DNA of 64,000 nt from Schaalia suimastitidis DSM 15538 (GTDB taxonomy: Bacteria > Actinomycetota > Actinomycetes > Actinomycetales > Actinomycetaceae): assembly GCF_000429105.1 (NCBI RefSeq), contig NZ_AUBF01000009.1, positions 1 to 64,000 of the forward strand. Reading direction: 5' to 3'. Positions 35,577 through 45,393 of this stretch are shown here, piece after piece (within the stretch, counting starts at the first letter, position 1; each line of letters begins with the position of its first letter). A program made the position numbers and the translations under genes. The notes under the pieces are model-generated. The model was not told where the DNA came from. It searched no databases and saw only the letters and a program-made list of their open reading frames with translations.

Positions 35577-37151
35577 GTGACTCAGCCAAGCACCCCTCGT
35601 CCCGTCCTTGTTGTTGATTTCGGTGCCCAATATGCGCAGCTTATTGCGCGGCGCGTGCGCGAAGCGTCGGTATATTCCGAGATCGTGCCACATACGATGC
35701 CTGTCGAGCAGATGCTTGCCAAAGACCCAGCTGCCATCATCCTTTCTGGTGGCCCGTCGTCGGTCTATGAAGATGGCGCACCCACCATTGACCGGGCACT
35801 TTTTGATGCGGGGGTTCCTGTACTCGGTATTTGCTATGGCTTCCAAACGATGGCGGCAGCCCTTGGTGGCACTGTTGGCCGTACGGGCACACGTGAATAC
35901 GGGCACACGGAAGCGGCTGTCGCCCAGGGCTCGTGCCTTTTTGATGGCACTCCTGCCCAGCAGGTCGTGTGGATGAGCCACGGGGACGCTGTCCAAGCCG
36001 CCCCAGAAGGTTTCACCGTGACTGCGTCAACCGACCAGACGCCTGTGGCGGCCTTTGAAGATGGCCAGCGGCGCCTTTACGGTTTGCAATGGCACCCTGA
36101 AGTGGGGCACTCGGCCTTCGGTCAGGATGCGTTGCGTAATTTCTTGTATCACGGTGCTGGCGTGGAACCAACGTGGACAGCGGGTTCTATCATTGATGAA
36201 CAAGTTGCTGCCATCCGCGAGCAGGTTGGGGATGCGCAGGTGATTTGCGCACTGTCGGGTGGCGTGGACTCATCGGTTGCTGCGGCGCTGGTTCATAAGG
36301 CGGTGGGAGACCAACTCACTTGCTTCTTTATCGACCACGGCCTGCTGCGTGCAGGCGAACGGGAACAGGTTGAAGGCGACTACGCGCGCGGTATGGGCAT
36401 TAAGGTTGTCACCTGCGATGAGTCAGCGCGCTTCCTTGACGCGCTCGCGGGCGTGACGGACCCCGAAACGAAACGGAAAATTATTGGCCGCGAATTTATT
36501 CGCTCCTTTGAGGCTGCTCAAAAGCGCTTGATTGAAGAAATCGGTGCTGACGGCGGGGAAGTGAAATTCCTGGTCCAAGGTACCCTGTATCCGGACGTTG
36601 TCGAAAGTGGCGGCGGCGAAGGTGCAGCCAATATTAAGAGCCACCATAATGTGGGCGGTCTGCCAGACGACATGACTTTTGAACTCGTTGAGCCACTGCG
36701 CACCCTATTTAAAGATGAGGTACGTGCGGTGGGCCGCGAATTAGGGTTGCCGGACTACCTGGTGGCACGCCAGCCGTTCCCTGGCCCTGGCTTGGGTATT
36801 CGCATTATTGGCGAGGTGACTCGTGAGCGCCTGGAGATTCTGCGTGCTGCTGATCGTATTGCGCGTGAAGAACTGACGGCAGCGGGGCTTGATGCCGAGA
36901 TTTGGCAGTGTCCGGTTGTTTTGTTGGCGGATGTGCGTTCGGTGGGTGTCCAGGGCGATGGTCGTACCTACGGGCATCCCATTGTGTTGCGTCCGGTTTC
37001 TTCTGAGGACGCGATGACGGCTGATTGGACGCGACTGCCTTATGACGTGTTGGCGCGTATTTCAACGCGTATTACCAATAGTGTGCCCGAGGTGAATCGT
37101 GTGGTCCTTGACGTGACCAGCAAGCCACCAGCCACGATTGAGTGGGAGTAA
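35577..37151 (+). CDS. guaA: GMP synthase (glutamine-hydrolysing)
   Basis: Converts XMP to GMP with ATP and glutamine (about 524 residues). The N-terminal class I amidotransferase has catalytic Cys in GICYGFQTM and the His-Glu pair in WHPEVGHS. The ATP-pyrophosphatase domain has the PP-loop [14 protein letters not shown], and the C-terminal dimerisation domain ends [17 protein letters not shown], the invariant GuaA tail. The frame opens at 35541, but GTG 35577 ([16 protein letters not shown]) fits the family start and the -10 box 7 nt upstream. It is a single-gene unit with its own terminator. Confidence 0.97.
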   Translation: MTQPSTPRPVLVVDFGAQYAQLIARRVREASVYSEIVPHTMPVEQMLAKDPAAIILSGGPSSVYEDGAPTIDRALFDAGVPVLGICYGFQTMAAALGGTVGRTGTREYGHTEAAVAQGSCLFDGTPAQQVVWMSHGDAVQAAPEGFTVTASTDQTPVAAFEDGQRRLYGLQWHPEVGHSAFGQDALRNFLYHGAGVEPTWTAGSIIDEQVAAIREQVGDAQVICALSGGVDSSVAAALVHKAVGDQLTCFFIDHGLLRAGEREQVEGDYARGMGIKVVTCDESARFLDALAGVTDPETKRKIIGREFIRSFEAAQKRLIEEIGADGGEVKFLVQGTLYPDVVESGGGEGAANIKSHHNVGGLPDDMTFELVEPLRTLFKDEVRAVGRELGLPDYLVARQPFPGPGLGIRIIGEVTRERLEILRAADRIAREELTAAGLDAEIWQCPVVLLADVRSVGVQGDGRTYGHPIVLRPVSSEDAMTADWTRLPYDVLARISTRITNSVPEVNRVVLDVTSKPPATIEWE

Positions 37152-37152
37152 T

Positions 37153-37181
37153 GCCGAACGTCCCTTTTCGGCTTTCTATTT
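37153..37181 (+). terminator. Terminator of guaA
   Basis: GCCGAA (37153-37158) pairs with TTCGGC (37167-37172), followed by TTTCTATTTT. It begins immediately after the stop codon. Confidence 0.85.
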
Positions 37182-37387
37182 TCACTAGCGTGGGTGCCTA
37201 GTGTGTCTCAGGTGCCCCGCTGGAATGTGACCATGCGTGAGTGTTCTGTGTCACCTGATGTCTGCAATTCAGTGACCCAAAGCGACACCTGAACGTTACT
37301 GCATCGGCGTCTGGCGTATCCCGCAGGAGCCAAACCGTTGTAGTCGTTAGGTCTAGCCGGCGTGGCCGATAATGAAGCGCTCGTGTG

Positions 37388-37425
37388 CAGGTGGAACACC
37401 CGTCTCCAGGTGGAATACCCCTCTC
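37388..37425 (+). repeat. Tandem 19-bp repeat upstream of fic
   Basis: Two adjacent copies, CAGGTGGAACACCCGTCTC and CAGGTGGAATACCCCTCTC, match at 17 of 19 positions with no gap. They sit directly before the fic operator and occupy the -35 region, suggesting two side-by-side protein binding sites. Confidence 0.85.
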
Positions 37426-37428
37426 GAT

Positions 37429-37459
37429 TACCGCCATCGGCGGTATAATTTTGGCGGTA
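37429..37459 (+). promoter_or_regulatory. fic promoter and operator
   Basis: TACCGCC-ATC-GGCGGTA (37429-37445) is a perfect inverted repeat that runs into a consensus -10 box TATAAT (37444-37449). A third half-site, GGCGGTA, follows at 37453-37459. A repressor bound here would block polymerase directly. No -35 consensus exists, which fits activator use of the upstream tandem repeats. Confidence 0.75.
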
Positions 37460-37474
37460 AAGAAAGGGTGCGCC

Positions 37475-38431
37475 ATGGCATACGAACCGCCTTTCCAACG
37501 CAACGATGCGATAGATACACTGTGCATGGAGATTGCAGAGTTCATAGGCATGATCTCCCCACAGGCGCCGTTGCTCAAGAGTCCCACGCTGCATCGAGAG
37601 CTCAGGATCAAGACGATCCATTCCTCCCTCATGATCGAAGGTAATAAGCTTGACGAACGGACAGTAACTGCCATCCTTGACGGCAAACGTGTCCTGGGGG
37701 ATAGGCGTGACGTTCTGGAGGTCGCAAATGCCAAGCGCGCCTACGACCTGATCTTCGAGTTGGACCCGTATTCTATCGATGCCCTGCTAAGCGCTCACCG
37801 CACCATGATGGAGGGGTTAATTCCCGACGCAGGACGTTTCCGCAACGGAAACGTCGGTGTATTCGATGGCGATTCCCTCGTTCACACGGGCACCCCAGCG
37901 ACATACGTCCCCGAAGTGATGACTAATATCTTCACGTGGCTCAGAGAAACAGGCATGCACCCCCTTCTCGCATCCAGTGTCTTCCATTTCGAGTTCGAGT
38001 TTTGCCATCCTTTCTCCGACGGCAACGGGAGGGTGGGAAGGATGTGGCACACACTGCTCCTTTCTAGGTGGCGACCTATGCTCGCATGGCTGCCCATCGA
38101 AAGCGCAATCAGGAGGCGACAACAGGACTACTACAAGGCGTTCACTGAATCGGAGGCGACGGGGTCGCCTGAGTGCTTCGTCCAATTCATGCTGGAGGCG
38201 ATCCGTGAGTCGATCCTGCCATTTGTCAGCCCCGCAAACGAGAAAAAGTTGCTTCAATCCAAGGCGCTTGACTTCTTTCGCGAGCATGGCGACTCCAACG
38301 TGTCGCAGCTTGCACAACACCTCGGATGCTCGAAGCGAAGTGCAGAACGCCTCGTTGCCGAACTGAAAGAAGAAGGCCGTCTCTTGCGACAAGGAAGCAC
38401 CAGATCTGGCATCTGGGTGGTAGGCAAATAG
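37475..38431 (+). CDS. Fic domain protein with winged-helix C-terminus
   Basis: About 318 residues. The Fic active site HPFSDGNGRVGR is intact, so it should transfer AMP or another nucleotide group to a target. An N-terminal inhibitory motif SLMIEGN ([S/T]xxxE[G/N], ~residue 50) makes it a class II Fic, normally held inactive until the Glu is displaced. The C-terminal ~65 residues (VSQLAQHLGCSKRSAERLVAELKEEGRLL) form a winged helix, suggesting DNA binding and possible autoregulation at the palindrome over its promoter. ATG 37475 has AAAGGG upstream. It is a lone gene with no partner antitoxin. Target protein unknown. Confidence 0.92.
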   Translation: MAYEPPFQRNDAIDTLCMEIAEFIGMISPQAPLLKSPTLHRELRIKTIHSSLMIEGNKLDERTVTAILDGKRVLGDRRDVLEVANAKRAYDLIFELDPYSIDALLSAHRTMMEGLIPDAGRFRNGNVGVFDGDSLVHTGTPATYVPEVMTNIFTWLRETGMHPLLASSVFHFEFEFCHPFSDGNGRVGRMWHTLLLSRWRPMLAWLPIESAIRRRQQDYYKAFTESEATGSPECFVQFMLEAIRESILPFVSPANEKKLLQSKALDFFREHGDSNVSQLAQHLGCSKRSAERLVAELKEEGRLLRQGSTRSGIWVVGK

Positions 38432-38504
38432 GGTATTGAATGTGCCAATAGCACCCCCAGGAGTACAGTGAGAGGAGCTTACCGAGTACTCAAAGAAATG
38501 ACAG

Positions 38505-39446
38505 ATGCGCACCTTCTTTCACTCCGTCCCCATCCCCACTGCAGGTGTCGCCCTTGGATTTGCGGCCCTAGGTAACCTCCTCAAAAGCTACTCGATACCG
38601 GCCTGGGGGATTGCGGGCACCTGCGCCGCACTCTTCTTCACCCTCATCTGCTTGCGTCTGGTCACAAATGTCGCGTCAATCGGTCGTGACCTGACCAGCC
38701 CAATCCTTGCCGGTGTGTCAGCGACGTGGTGTATGGCCCTCATGCAGCTATCCACCTATATTGCACACTGGTCGCAACGGCTGGCTTTTGCGGCGTGGTG
38801 CGTGGCCGTTGCTGCCCACACACTCCTCATCGTCTGGTTCACCTTCTACCACGTGCGTCACCGGCGCCTCGGCGATGTCACAACCGCATACCTCATCTGC
38901 TACGTCGGCGTTGCAGTCGCGGCTGTCACCAGCCCCACCGTCCGAGCCGAGGTAGCAGGCTGGCTTAGCCTCGGTTTTGCAGCCCTCAGCGTAGTGCCGA
39001 TCCTCGTCGCCTTGGCCGTGCGTCACCACCGTCTGCCTGTGCCCGAAGCGGTTCGCCCATTGACCTGTATTTTCGCCGCACCAATGAGCCTGATCCTTGC
39101 CGGTTACCTGGCGTTATCACCACAGCCTGCGCCGTGGCTCGTCCTCATCCTTATTGTGGTGGCCCAAGGGCTTTACCTTTTTGTCCTCACGCAACTGCCC
39201 GGGCTTCTTCGCTTGCCTTTTTACCCCAGTTATGCGGCAATGACATTCCCTTTCGTTATCAGCGCCACGGCGTTACGAGGTGCCGTTGCCGCGCTGCGGG
39301 ATGCGGGCTATGTCATTGCCGAGGCCGTCGACGCACTCGTGTGGGCACAGGTCGTTATCGCGTGCCTGATGGTCAGCTACGTTGCGCTGCGCTACCTTCA
39401 CGCTTTTGGACACAACATTGTCCGCACGCATATGCGCGTGCAGTAA
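38505..39446 (+). CDS. TDT/TehA-family membrane transporter
   Basis: 313 residues with about ten hydrophobic helices. The N-terminus VPIPTAGVALGFAALGNLL matches the telurite-resistance/dicarboxylate transporter (TDT, TehA/SLAC1-like) family, whose members move small anions or malate. The substrate cannot be told from sequence. The start ATG 38505 lacks a strong ribosome binding site; GAGGAG lies farther upstream. It may share transcription with fic, since only 73 bp separate them and no terminator is seen, or have its own promoter. Confidence 0.8.
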   Translation: MRTFFHSVPIPTAGVALGFAALGNLLKSYSIPAWGIAGTCAALFFTLICLRLVTNVASIGRDLTSPILAGVSATWCMALMQLSTYIAHWSQRLAFAAWCVAVAAHTLLIVWFTFYHVRHRRLGDVTTAYLICYVGVAVAAVTSPTVRAEVAGWLSLGFAALSVVPILVALAVRHHRLPVPEAVRPLTCIFAAPMSLILAGYLALSPQPAPWLVLILIVVAQGLYLFVLTQLPGLLRLPFYPSYAAMTFPFVISATALRGAVAALRDAGYVIAEAVDALVWAQVVIACLMVSYVALRYLHAFGHNIVRTHMRVQ

Positions 39447-39469
39447 CCGCCTCGTGTCGGCATGGTCAC

Positions 39470-40018
39470 CTACGGATGGCGTACCTGTACCGACCGTGTC
39501 CCCAACATCAGAGCTTTAAGGACCGCTTCAAATTCGGCAGCGTCTAAGTCACGTCCCTGAAGCATCGTGGCATAGCATTCTCCAGCCTCAATTGACACAA
39601 GGGATGATGTGCGGAACCCGTTGCGCACATAGAAATTATGGCGGCGCTCGCGTTGCGCGGCATTAGGGGCCGAGGCGTCGCGCGGTTCCAGTTGAAGCAC
39701 CGTCACGCCTCCGGGACGTGGCTGCGCCACCAAGTGCAACAACTGCGCTCCCACACCACTTGATCGCATATCAGGTGCCACCGCAATGAATAGCAACAGC
39801 GTGACATCGCGGCGACGAAATGTGAATGTGAGACCAGCGAATGTGTCGCCAAGAAACCACGCCAAGAAGCGGCAGGAAGGACGAAATAGCTCACATAGGG
39901 CCAAGTACGTCAGTGGGATACGTTCCTCGGCGGGAAAGGAATCGACGTAGAGGTCCCGCACCAACGGCCATACGGGTGACCATGGAAGAACACGTTTGTG
40001 AACTAAGGGTGGTGCCAC
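39470..40018 (-). CDS. GNAT-family N-acetyltransferase
   Basis: 182 residues with a GNAT fold. The acetyl-CoA pocket is IAVAPDMRSSGVGAQLLHLV, and the C-terminal part ends in NFYVRNGFRTSSLVS, a common GNAT pattern. The substrate is unknown. GTG 40018 is the start, with AAGGAG 9 nt upstream on this strand. It converges with the TDT transporter gene and diverges from the large ABC gene. Confidence 0.85.
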   Translation of the reverse strand: MAPPLVHKRVLPWSPVWPLVRDLYVDSFPAEERIPLTYLALCELFRPSCRFLAWFLGDTFAGLTFTFRRRDVTLLLFIAVAPDMRSSGVGAQLLHLVAQPRPGGVTVLQLEPRDASAPNAAQRERRHNFYVRNGFRTSSLVSIEAGECYATMLQGRDLDAAEFEAVLKALMLGTRSVQVRHP

Positions 40019-40196
40019 ACCACTTCACTCCTTGAACACTTGAGGAATATCACGACTAGGTTACGACACCCCAGAAGACAGCGCATTCGCATGAACTAGG
40101 GACCTCTCAGGGCTTCCACAGGGGAAACCCCAATAGCCGAGCGCCACAAAGTCAGGCACAGTTAGTACAGACATCAACACTAACGGAAGCAGCATC

Positions 40197-43100
40197 ATGC
40201 TTGAATTACGGGGTATCACCAAGGCCTACGTCACCGCCAGCCTCACGCAGGTTGCCCTCAACGACATTAACCTTGCCTTTCGGGACAATGAATTCGTCGC
40301 AATCCTCGGTCAATCAGGCTCCGGCAAGACCACGATGCTGAACGTGGTGGGTGGCCTTGACCAATTCGACTCTGGCGACTTACTGATCGACGGTATTTCC
40401 ACAAAAAACTACCGCGCTCGAGACTGGGACACCTACCGTAATAACCGCATTGGTTTTGTCTTCCAAGCCTATAACCTCATACCCCACCAAAGCGTACTTG
40501 CCAACGTCGAATTGGCTCTCACGCTGTCGGGTGTGGGCCGTGCTGAACGTAAACGCCGTGCCATCCAAGCCCTCACCGAAGTAGGGTTAGCGGACCACAT
40601 TCACAAAAAACCCAACCAATTGTCGGGCGGACAAATGCAGCGCGTGGCACTGGCCCGTGCCCTAGTGAACGACCCGGAAATCCTCCTTGCCGACGAACCG
40701 ACGGGCGCCCTCGACTCGCAGACCTCCTTGCAGGTAATGGACCTGCTCAAAGCGGTGGCGCGTGACCGCCTCGTCATTATGGTCACCCACAACCCCGAAC
40801 TTGCCCATACCTACGCCACACGCATCGTGGAACTTGCTGACGGCCAAGTCATCGCTGACACTGACCCGTATATCCCTGGCGTGGAAGACCTGCGGCAAGC
40901 AAAAGTAACACGTAAAACATCCATGTCGTTCCTCACGGCAATGTCACTGTCTTTCAACAACCTGCTCACCAAAAAAGGTCGCACAATTATGACCTCAACA
41001 GCAGGCTCCATTGGCATTATCGGCATTGCCGCCATCCTCGCATTAGCCAACGGTGTGAATGAATACATTGCCCAAACCGAAGAGGAAATGCTCTCCGCAT
41101 ACCCACTGACCATCAACCGAGCGGGTACGGATATGGCGGCCGCATTTAGCGCATTTTCGGCTGGCCCGGCAGAGTCGTCCTCTGACACAGGCAATGAGGC
41201 GCAAGAAAGCGAAACAACCAATATCACCACTGTTGCAAGCGCCGCCCGCTTGGAAGAAACTCTAGACAACGTCAGCGTCAACGACCTCAAATCGTTGCGT
41301 ACCTTCTTTAAAACCGACGGGTCACGTATCGATAGCCACGTGGACGCCATCGAATACAGCTACGACGTGACGCCGCAACTGTACCTTCCAGACACCACCA
41401 CAATTCGGCAAGTCAACCCCTCAACCCTTGGGGAAGGTATTGATCTGACGAATATTTTGGGACCTGTCGTCAATAGTTCCATTAGCGCCCCCACCTTCCA
41501 CCAGCTACCCGAAACAAAGGCCCTATACGAAAACGAATACGACGTCCTCAAGGGCCACTGGCCAACTTCAGCCAATGAAGTCGTGCTAGTGCTTTCCGCT
41601 GATGGCACGATCGAAGAAAATGTCGAATGCAACATGGGGATACGTGACTGTTCGGAGCTGAAAAAACTCATCGACGAACGCACTGGGAAAAACGGCAGTA
41701 CGTCCACTACTGCATCAACTGATGCAGCTACGCCGAGCGCAAGTCGGCAATACAGCCTCGACGAAATGCTCAACGTGACATTCCGCCTCGTACATGCTTC
41801 CGACCTGTACGTGCACGACGCTGAACGTGCCATTTGGGTTGACCGAAGCGATGACAACACCCGCATGAAGACCCTGATCGACAACGGTGAAACAATCTCT
41901 GTGGTGGGGGTCGTCAAAGCAAAACCAGAATCAAAGGAAGCAACCCTCAGTAGTGGCCTGTACTACACTGCCGACCTCACCACGCACTTGGTGGACTATG
42001 CCACCCAATCAGCCATCGTCAAAGCCCAACAGGCAGACCCCACACGCAACGTCTTCACGGGGAAAACCTTCGCCGAAGAGGAAAAAGAAGGCAGCGCTGG
42101 AAGCAGCAACTTCGATATGGAATCCCTCTTTTCCATTGACGAAGAAAAGATTTCTGCCGCATTCACCTTCGATTCCAACGCCTTGAGCACAGCAATGAGT
42201 GCCATGGACTTTGGCAGTTTCGACACCTCCGCATTGGCAGCAGCACCCACATCCATGCCGAGTATTGATTTTTCTACCCTGCCGATGCCGACCATGGACA
42301 CCTCTGCCTTTACGGCCATTGACCTGGGCGCTATCGACACCACTGCGCTCGCTGATCAATTCCCGCAACTGGCCTCCATTGACTGGGTCAACGTACTGAA
42401 CAGCGCCGTTGGTGACGGTGTCCTTGGGCAAAACGCCCCCGAGACACTAGCAAACCTGGGACAAGAACTGTTCACCGGCTTCCTTGCCTACCAGAATGAC
42501 AATGCAGGAAATGGCAAGACCGTGCAAGAACTTGCGCAGGAGTATTTCGCGCAGGAGAGTGTCGTCACGCGGATCAGTGACGTTCTGGGTAACAGTCAGA
42601 TCATCGACACTGAAAAACTGGGCACGAACCTCGTGGCAGCCCTCGGTGAAGACCCAGCGGTTCAGGGTATGGTTACCGCCGTCCAAGAACAGGTCACCAC
42701 CGCCCTCACTCAACAGATGGGCACCCAAATCTCAGCCATGATCGAGCAGATGATGGGGGCGCAGATGGCCGCTGTGATGGAGCAATCCATCACCACAATG
42801 ATGACGGGCCTTCAAACACAGATCGCCTCACAAATTGAAGCGTCAATGGCACAGATGAGCACGGTGATGACGTCGGCCTTCAAAGTTGATGAAAGCAAAT
42901 TCGCTGAAGCATTCCAAAGCAAGATGAACCCTGAGGAACTTTCGTCACTAATGACGTCCATGATGCGACCGCGCGCAGCTAGCTACAGCACCAACCTTGA
43001 ACGCCTAGGGTACGCCGATCTGACCGACCCTTCGCAAATCAATATTTACCCTCAGTCCTTTGCCGATAAGGACGCAGTGAAAAGCATCTTGGATGAGTAC

Positions 43101-43601
43101 AACGAGCAGGCACGCACTGCTGGTCACGACGACAAGGTCATTACCTACACCGATATGGTGGGGCTACTCATGAGTTCCATCACCAATATCATCGCCATGA
43201 TCTCAGCCATGCTTATTGCGTTCGTCGCCATCTCTTTGGTGGTGTCCTCCATTATGATCGGCATCATCACCTATATTTCAGTTCTGGAACGGAAGAAAGA
43301 AATTGGGATCCTGCGTTCCATTGGCGCTTCCAAAGGCGACATCCGGTCGGTATTTAACGCTGAAACGGTCCTTGTTGGCCTGCTCGCCGGAGCTATCGGT
43401 GTTGGTATCACGTACCTGCTGACCATCCCCGCCAATGCGATAGTGGAAAATCTTTACGATGTGTCGGGCATCGCCCAACTGCCTGCTCTTGCCGCAGCCA
43501 TCTTGGTAGCAATCTCTGTTGGCTTGACGCTGCTTGCTGGCCTGCTGCCTGCTGGTAAAGCAGCGAAAGCAGATCCGGTCGAAGCATTGCGTTCAGAGTA
43601 A
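40197..43601 (+). CDS. MacB-like ABC transporter with very large ectodomain
   Basis: 1134 residues. The N-terminal NBD (~1-225) has Walker A GQSGSGKTTML, signature LSGGQMQRVALARA and Walker B LLADEPTGALD. TM1 lies at ~265-285 (GSIGIIGIAAILALANG). An extracytoplasmic region of ~700 residues follows, then three helices (~987-1030, ~1060-1085, ~1100-1120) of the FtsX type with GILRSIGASKGDIRSVF and the end GLLPAGKAAKADPVEALRSE. This is a type VII ABC mechanotransmission design, not an importer. The ectodomain is far longer than MacB's (~200); it contains Ser/Thr/Asp repeats (SIDFSTLPMPTMDTSAF region) and a Met/Gln-rich helix (~835-895). It may transmit force to wall enzymes or efflux partners. 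The start has GGAAGC upstream. Confidence 0.88.
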   Translation: MLELRGITKAYVTASLTQVALNDINLAFRDNEFVAILGQSGSGKTTMLNVVGGLDQFDSGDLLIDGISTKNYRARDWDTYRNNRIGFVFQAYNLIPHQSVLANVELALTLSGVGRAERKRRAIQALTEVGLADHIHKKPNQLSGGQMQRVALARALVNDPEILLADEPTGALDSQTSLQVMDLLKAVARDRLVIMVTHNPELAHTYATRIVELADGQVIADTDPYIPGVEDLRQAKVTRKTSMSFLTAMSLSFNNLLTKKGRTIMTSTAGSIGIIGIAAILALANGVNEYIAQTEEEMLSAYPLTINRAGTDMAAAFSAFSAGPAESSSDTGNEAQESETTNITTVASAARLEETLDNVSVNDLKSLRTFFKTDGSRIDSHVDAIEYSYDVTPQLYLPDTTTIRQVNPSTLGEGIDLTNILGPVVNSSISAPTFHQLPETKALYENEYDVLKGHWPTSANEVVLVLSADGTIEENVECNMGIRDCSELKKLIDERTGKNGSTSTTASTDAATPSASRQYSLDEMLNVTFRLVHASDLYVHDAERAIWVDRSDDNTRMKTLIDNGETISVVGVVKAKPESKEATLSSGLYYTADLTTHLVDYATQSAIVKAQQADPTRNVFTGKTFAEEEKEGSAGSSNFDMESLFSIDEEKISAAFTFDSNALSTAMSAMDFGSFDTSALAAAPTSMPSIDFSTLPMPTMDTSAFTAIDLGAIDTTALADQFPQLASIDWVNVLNSAVGDGVLGQNAPETLANLGQELFTGFLAYQNDNAGNGKTVQELAQEYFAQESVVTRISDVLGNSQIIDTEKLGTNLVAALGEDPAVQGMVTAVQEQVTTALTQQMGTQISAMIEQMMGAQMAAVMEQSITTMMTGLQTQIASQIEASMAQMSTVMTSAFKVDESKFAEAFQSKMNPEELSSLMTSMMRPRAASYSTNLERLGYADLTDPSQINIYPQSFADKDAVKSILDEYNEQARTAGHDDKVITYTDMVGLLMSSITNIIAMISAMLIAFVAISLVVSSIMIGIITYISVLERKKEIGILRSIGASKGDIRSVFNAETVLVGLLAGAIGVGITYLLTIPANAIVENLYDVSGIAQLPALAAAILVAISVGLTLLAGLLPAGKAAKADPVEALRSE

Positions 43602-43624
43602 CCAAGAGGACTATCCTGAACACT

Positions 43625-44353
43625 ATGGATGCTGACATATTTTCCGCTCTCGCCGCTTCACGCCGTTCCGTCCGCGATTTTCGTCCGGACCCTGTTGCCC
43701 CTGAGGTTCTCGAGGCGATCCTCAACGATGCGCGCACTGCAGCAAGCTGGTCGAATACCCGACCGTATATGCTGGCCATAGCAACAGGGGAGCAAGCAGA
43801 ACGCATCAAAGCGGCCTACGTCGCCGAATTCGACGCCTCACTGAAAGCACAGCATAAAGACCCTGTCGCGATGGCAAAAATGGTGGCCAAAAGGCAACTG
43901 CCAGATGGTGACTTCCCTGTCACCGCGAAGTATCCCGAGGATCTACGTCCCGCGAGCGTCGAAGTAGGTGTTGGCCTGTATTCGCATTTGGGGATTCAAC
44001 GAGGCGACACACAGGCCCGTGACGACCAGAACCGGCGCAACTTCGTTGCTTTCGGTGCGCCCGTCGTCGGTTTTGTCTTTATTCACAAAGATTTCCAACC
44101 ATTTTCGGCGCACGACGCTGGGATCATGCTGGCCACCCTCATGCTGTCAGCTAAAGCTCGTGGCCTGGATACCTGCGGTCTTGGGAGCCTTGCCATTTGG
44201 CGTCGTCCCGTTGATGCCGAGTGGGATATCCCCAAACACTATGGGTTGATGACAGGCTTCGCGCTTGGTTACGCATCGGACGACCACGTCAACCGTTTCG
44301 AGGCGACGCGCCCACCACTGCGGATGGTATCGCCGAAAGCGCAGGGCAACTGA
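43625..44353 (+). CDS. Nitroreductase-family FMN oxidoreductase
   Basis: 242 residues. RRSVRDFRPDPVAPEVLEAILNDARTAASWSNTRPYMLAI is the classic N-terminal FMN-binding pattern, and the C-terminal GLDTCGLGSLAIWRRPVDAEWDIPKHYGLMTGFALGYA completes the flavin site. It should reduce quinones, nitro groups or a similar acceptor with NAD(P)H; the true substrate is unknown. It lies 23 bp after the ABC gene and 2 bp before tatD, so it is probably read with both. Confidence 0.9.
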   Translation: MDADIFSALAASRRSVRDFRPDPVAPEVLEAILNDARTAASWSNTRPYMLAIATGEQAERIKAAYVAEFDASLKAQHKDPVAMAKMVAKRQLPDGDFPVTAKYPEDLRPASVEVGVGLYSHLGIQRGDTQARDDQNRRNFVAFGAPVVGFVFIHKDFQPFSAHDAGIMLATLMLSAKARGLDTCGLGSLAIWRRPVDAEWDIPKHYGLMTGFALGYASDDHVNRFEATRPPLRMVSPKAQGN

Positions 44354-44355
44354 CG

Positions 44356-45267
44356 GTGTGCGCAAAAAAGAGCCGAGTGTGGCCCGAGCCGTCACAGTCA
44401 TTGGCGGCACCTGTGATGGATAACCATACGCACCTTCCTGTGCATGATGGGCAAATCCCCAACGCCAGCGGTATTCGACTGTCTGTTGCCGAGCAATTGC
44501 GGCGTGCTGAAGACGTTGGCGTCACACACATGGTGACAAGCGCGTGCGAAATCCCTGAATTCGACCCGAGTTTAGCCTTGGCGCGCCAATACCCGATGGT
44601 TAAAGTGGCGCTGGCGCTGCATCCGAACGAGGCGGCCCTCCACGCTGGACACGCTGAGCCATCCCCTGACGGCTTAGCTCCGCGTCGACGTGAGCATCAC
44701 ATTCCGCTGGACGAGGCCATAGCTGAGGTTGAGGCACGTCTGGGTGATCCGGCGGTGGTTGCTGTGGGGGAGAGCGGTTTGGACTATTTCCGCACCGCTG
44801 AAGAAGGGCGGGTCGCCCAAACCCAGTCTTTTATTGCCCACATTGAATTGGCTCGGCGCTCAGGCTTGCCGTTGCAAATCCATGATCGGGATGCCCATGG
44901 CGACACGATTGACATTTTGCGTGCCCATGCTGACAAAGACCAGACCATTGTCTTCCATTGTTATTCTGGGGATGCGCTGATGGCCGAGGTGCTCGCTGAA
45001 CATGGGTGGTATGCCTCCTTTGCTGGTCCGTTGACTTACCCTGCGAATAATGATCTGCGTCAGGCGCTGATGCGCCTTCCGCGTGAATTGGTACTTGTCG
45101 AGACAGACGCGCCCTATCTCACACCTGTGCCTCATCGTGGTCACCCCAATGCCTCCTACGTGATGGCTCATACAGTCCGTGCGATCACCGAACTTTGGGG
45201 CCTTCACGAGGAAGAATGCTGTGTAACCCTGATGGATAATGCGCAGCGTGTTTATGGTGTGTGGTAG
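44356..45267 (+). CDS. tatD: TatD-family metal-dependent deoxyribonuclease
   Basis: About 303 residues, amidohydrolase fold. Metal ligands are visible in MDNHTHLPVH, VAVGESGLDYF (Glu), QIHDRDA (His), FHCYSG (His) and VETDAPYLTP (Asp). TatD proteins are 3'-5' exonucleases and quality-control hydrolases. The frame opens at 44221, inside nitroreductase; GTG 44356 is the first start after its stop and gives the usual length. In mycobacteria tatD precedes rpfB, rsmA and ispE, as it does here. Confidence 0.93.
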   Translation: MCAKKSRVWPEPSQSLAAPVMDNHTHLPVHDGQIPNASGIRLSVAEQLRRAEDVGVTHMVTSACEIPEFDPSLALARQYPMVKVALALHPNEAALHAGHAEPSPDGLAPRRREHHIPLDEAIAEVEARLGDPAVVAVGESGLDYFRTAEEGRVAQTQSFIAHIELARRSGLPLQIHDRDAHGDTIDILRAHADKDQTIVFHCYSGDALMAEVLAEHGWYASFAGPLTYPANNDLRQALMRLPRELVLVETDAPYLTPVPHRGHPNASYVMAHTVRAITELWGLHEEECCVTLMDNAQRVYGVW

Positions 45268-45393
45268 CGATATCAGGTGGCTTTGTGGTGACGAAAAGGC
45301 CCATGACAAGCGGCTTCCTCCGCGTGACGCTGGGCACTTTCTCTCGCCGCCTCGGTGTGAACCCAGTATCGTGGAAGGCGACAGAGCACCGTA

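Larger units (their letters stand above)
37152..37474. other. 323-bp intergenic region between guaA and fic
   Basis: It holds the guaA terminator at the left end and the fic promoter with its repeats at the right end (listed separately). Positions ~37190-37387 show no gene I can support on either strand. A few scattered CACCTGA/TCAGGTG words occur there without clear pairing. Confidence 0.55.

Noticed and set aside
37195-37387. Possible insertion-sequence remnant between guaA and fic
   Set aside because: CACCTGA/TCAGGTG words recur, but no paired terminal repeats, target duplication or transposase fragment can be shown.
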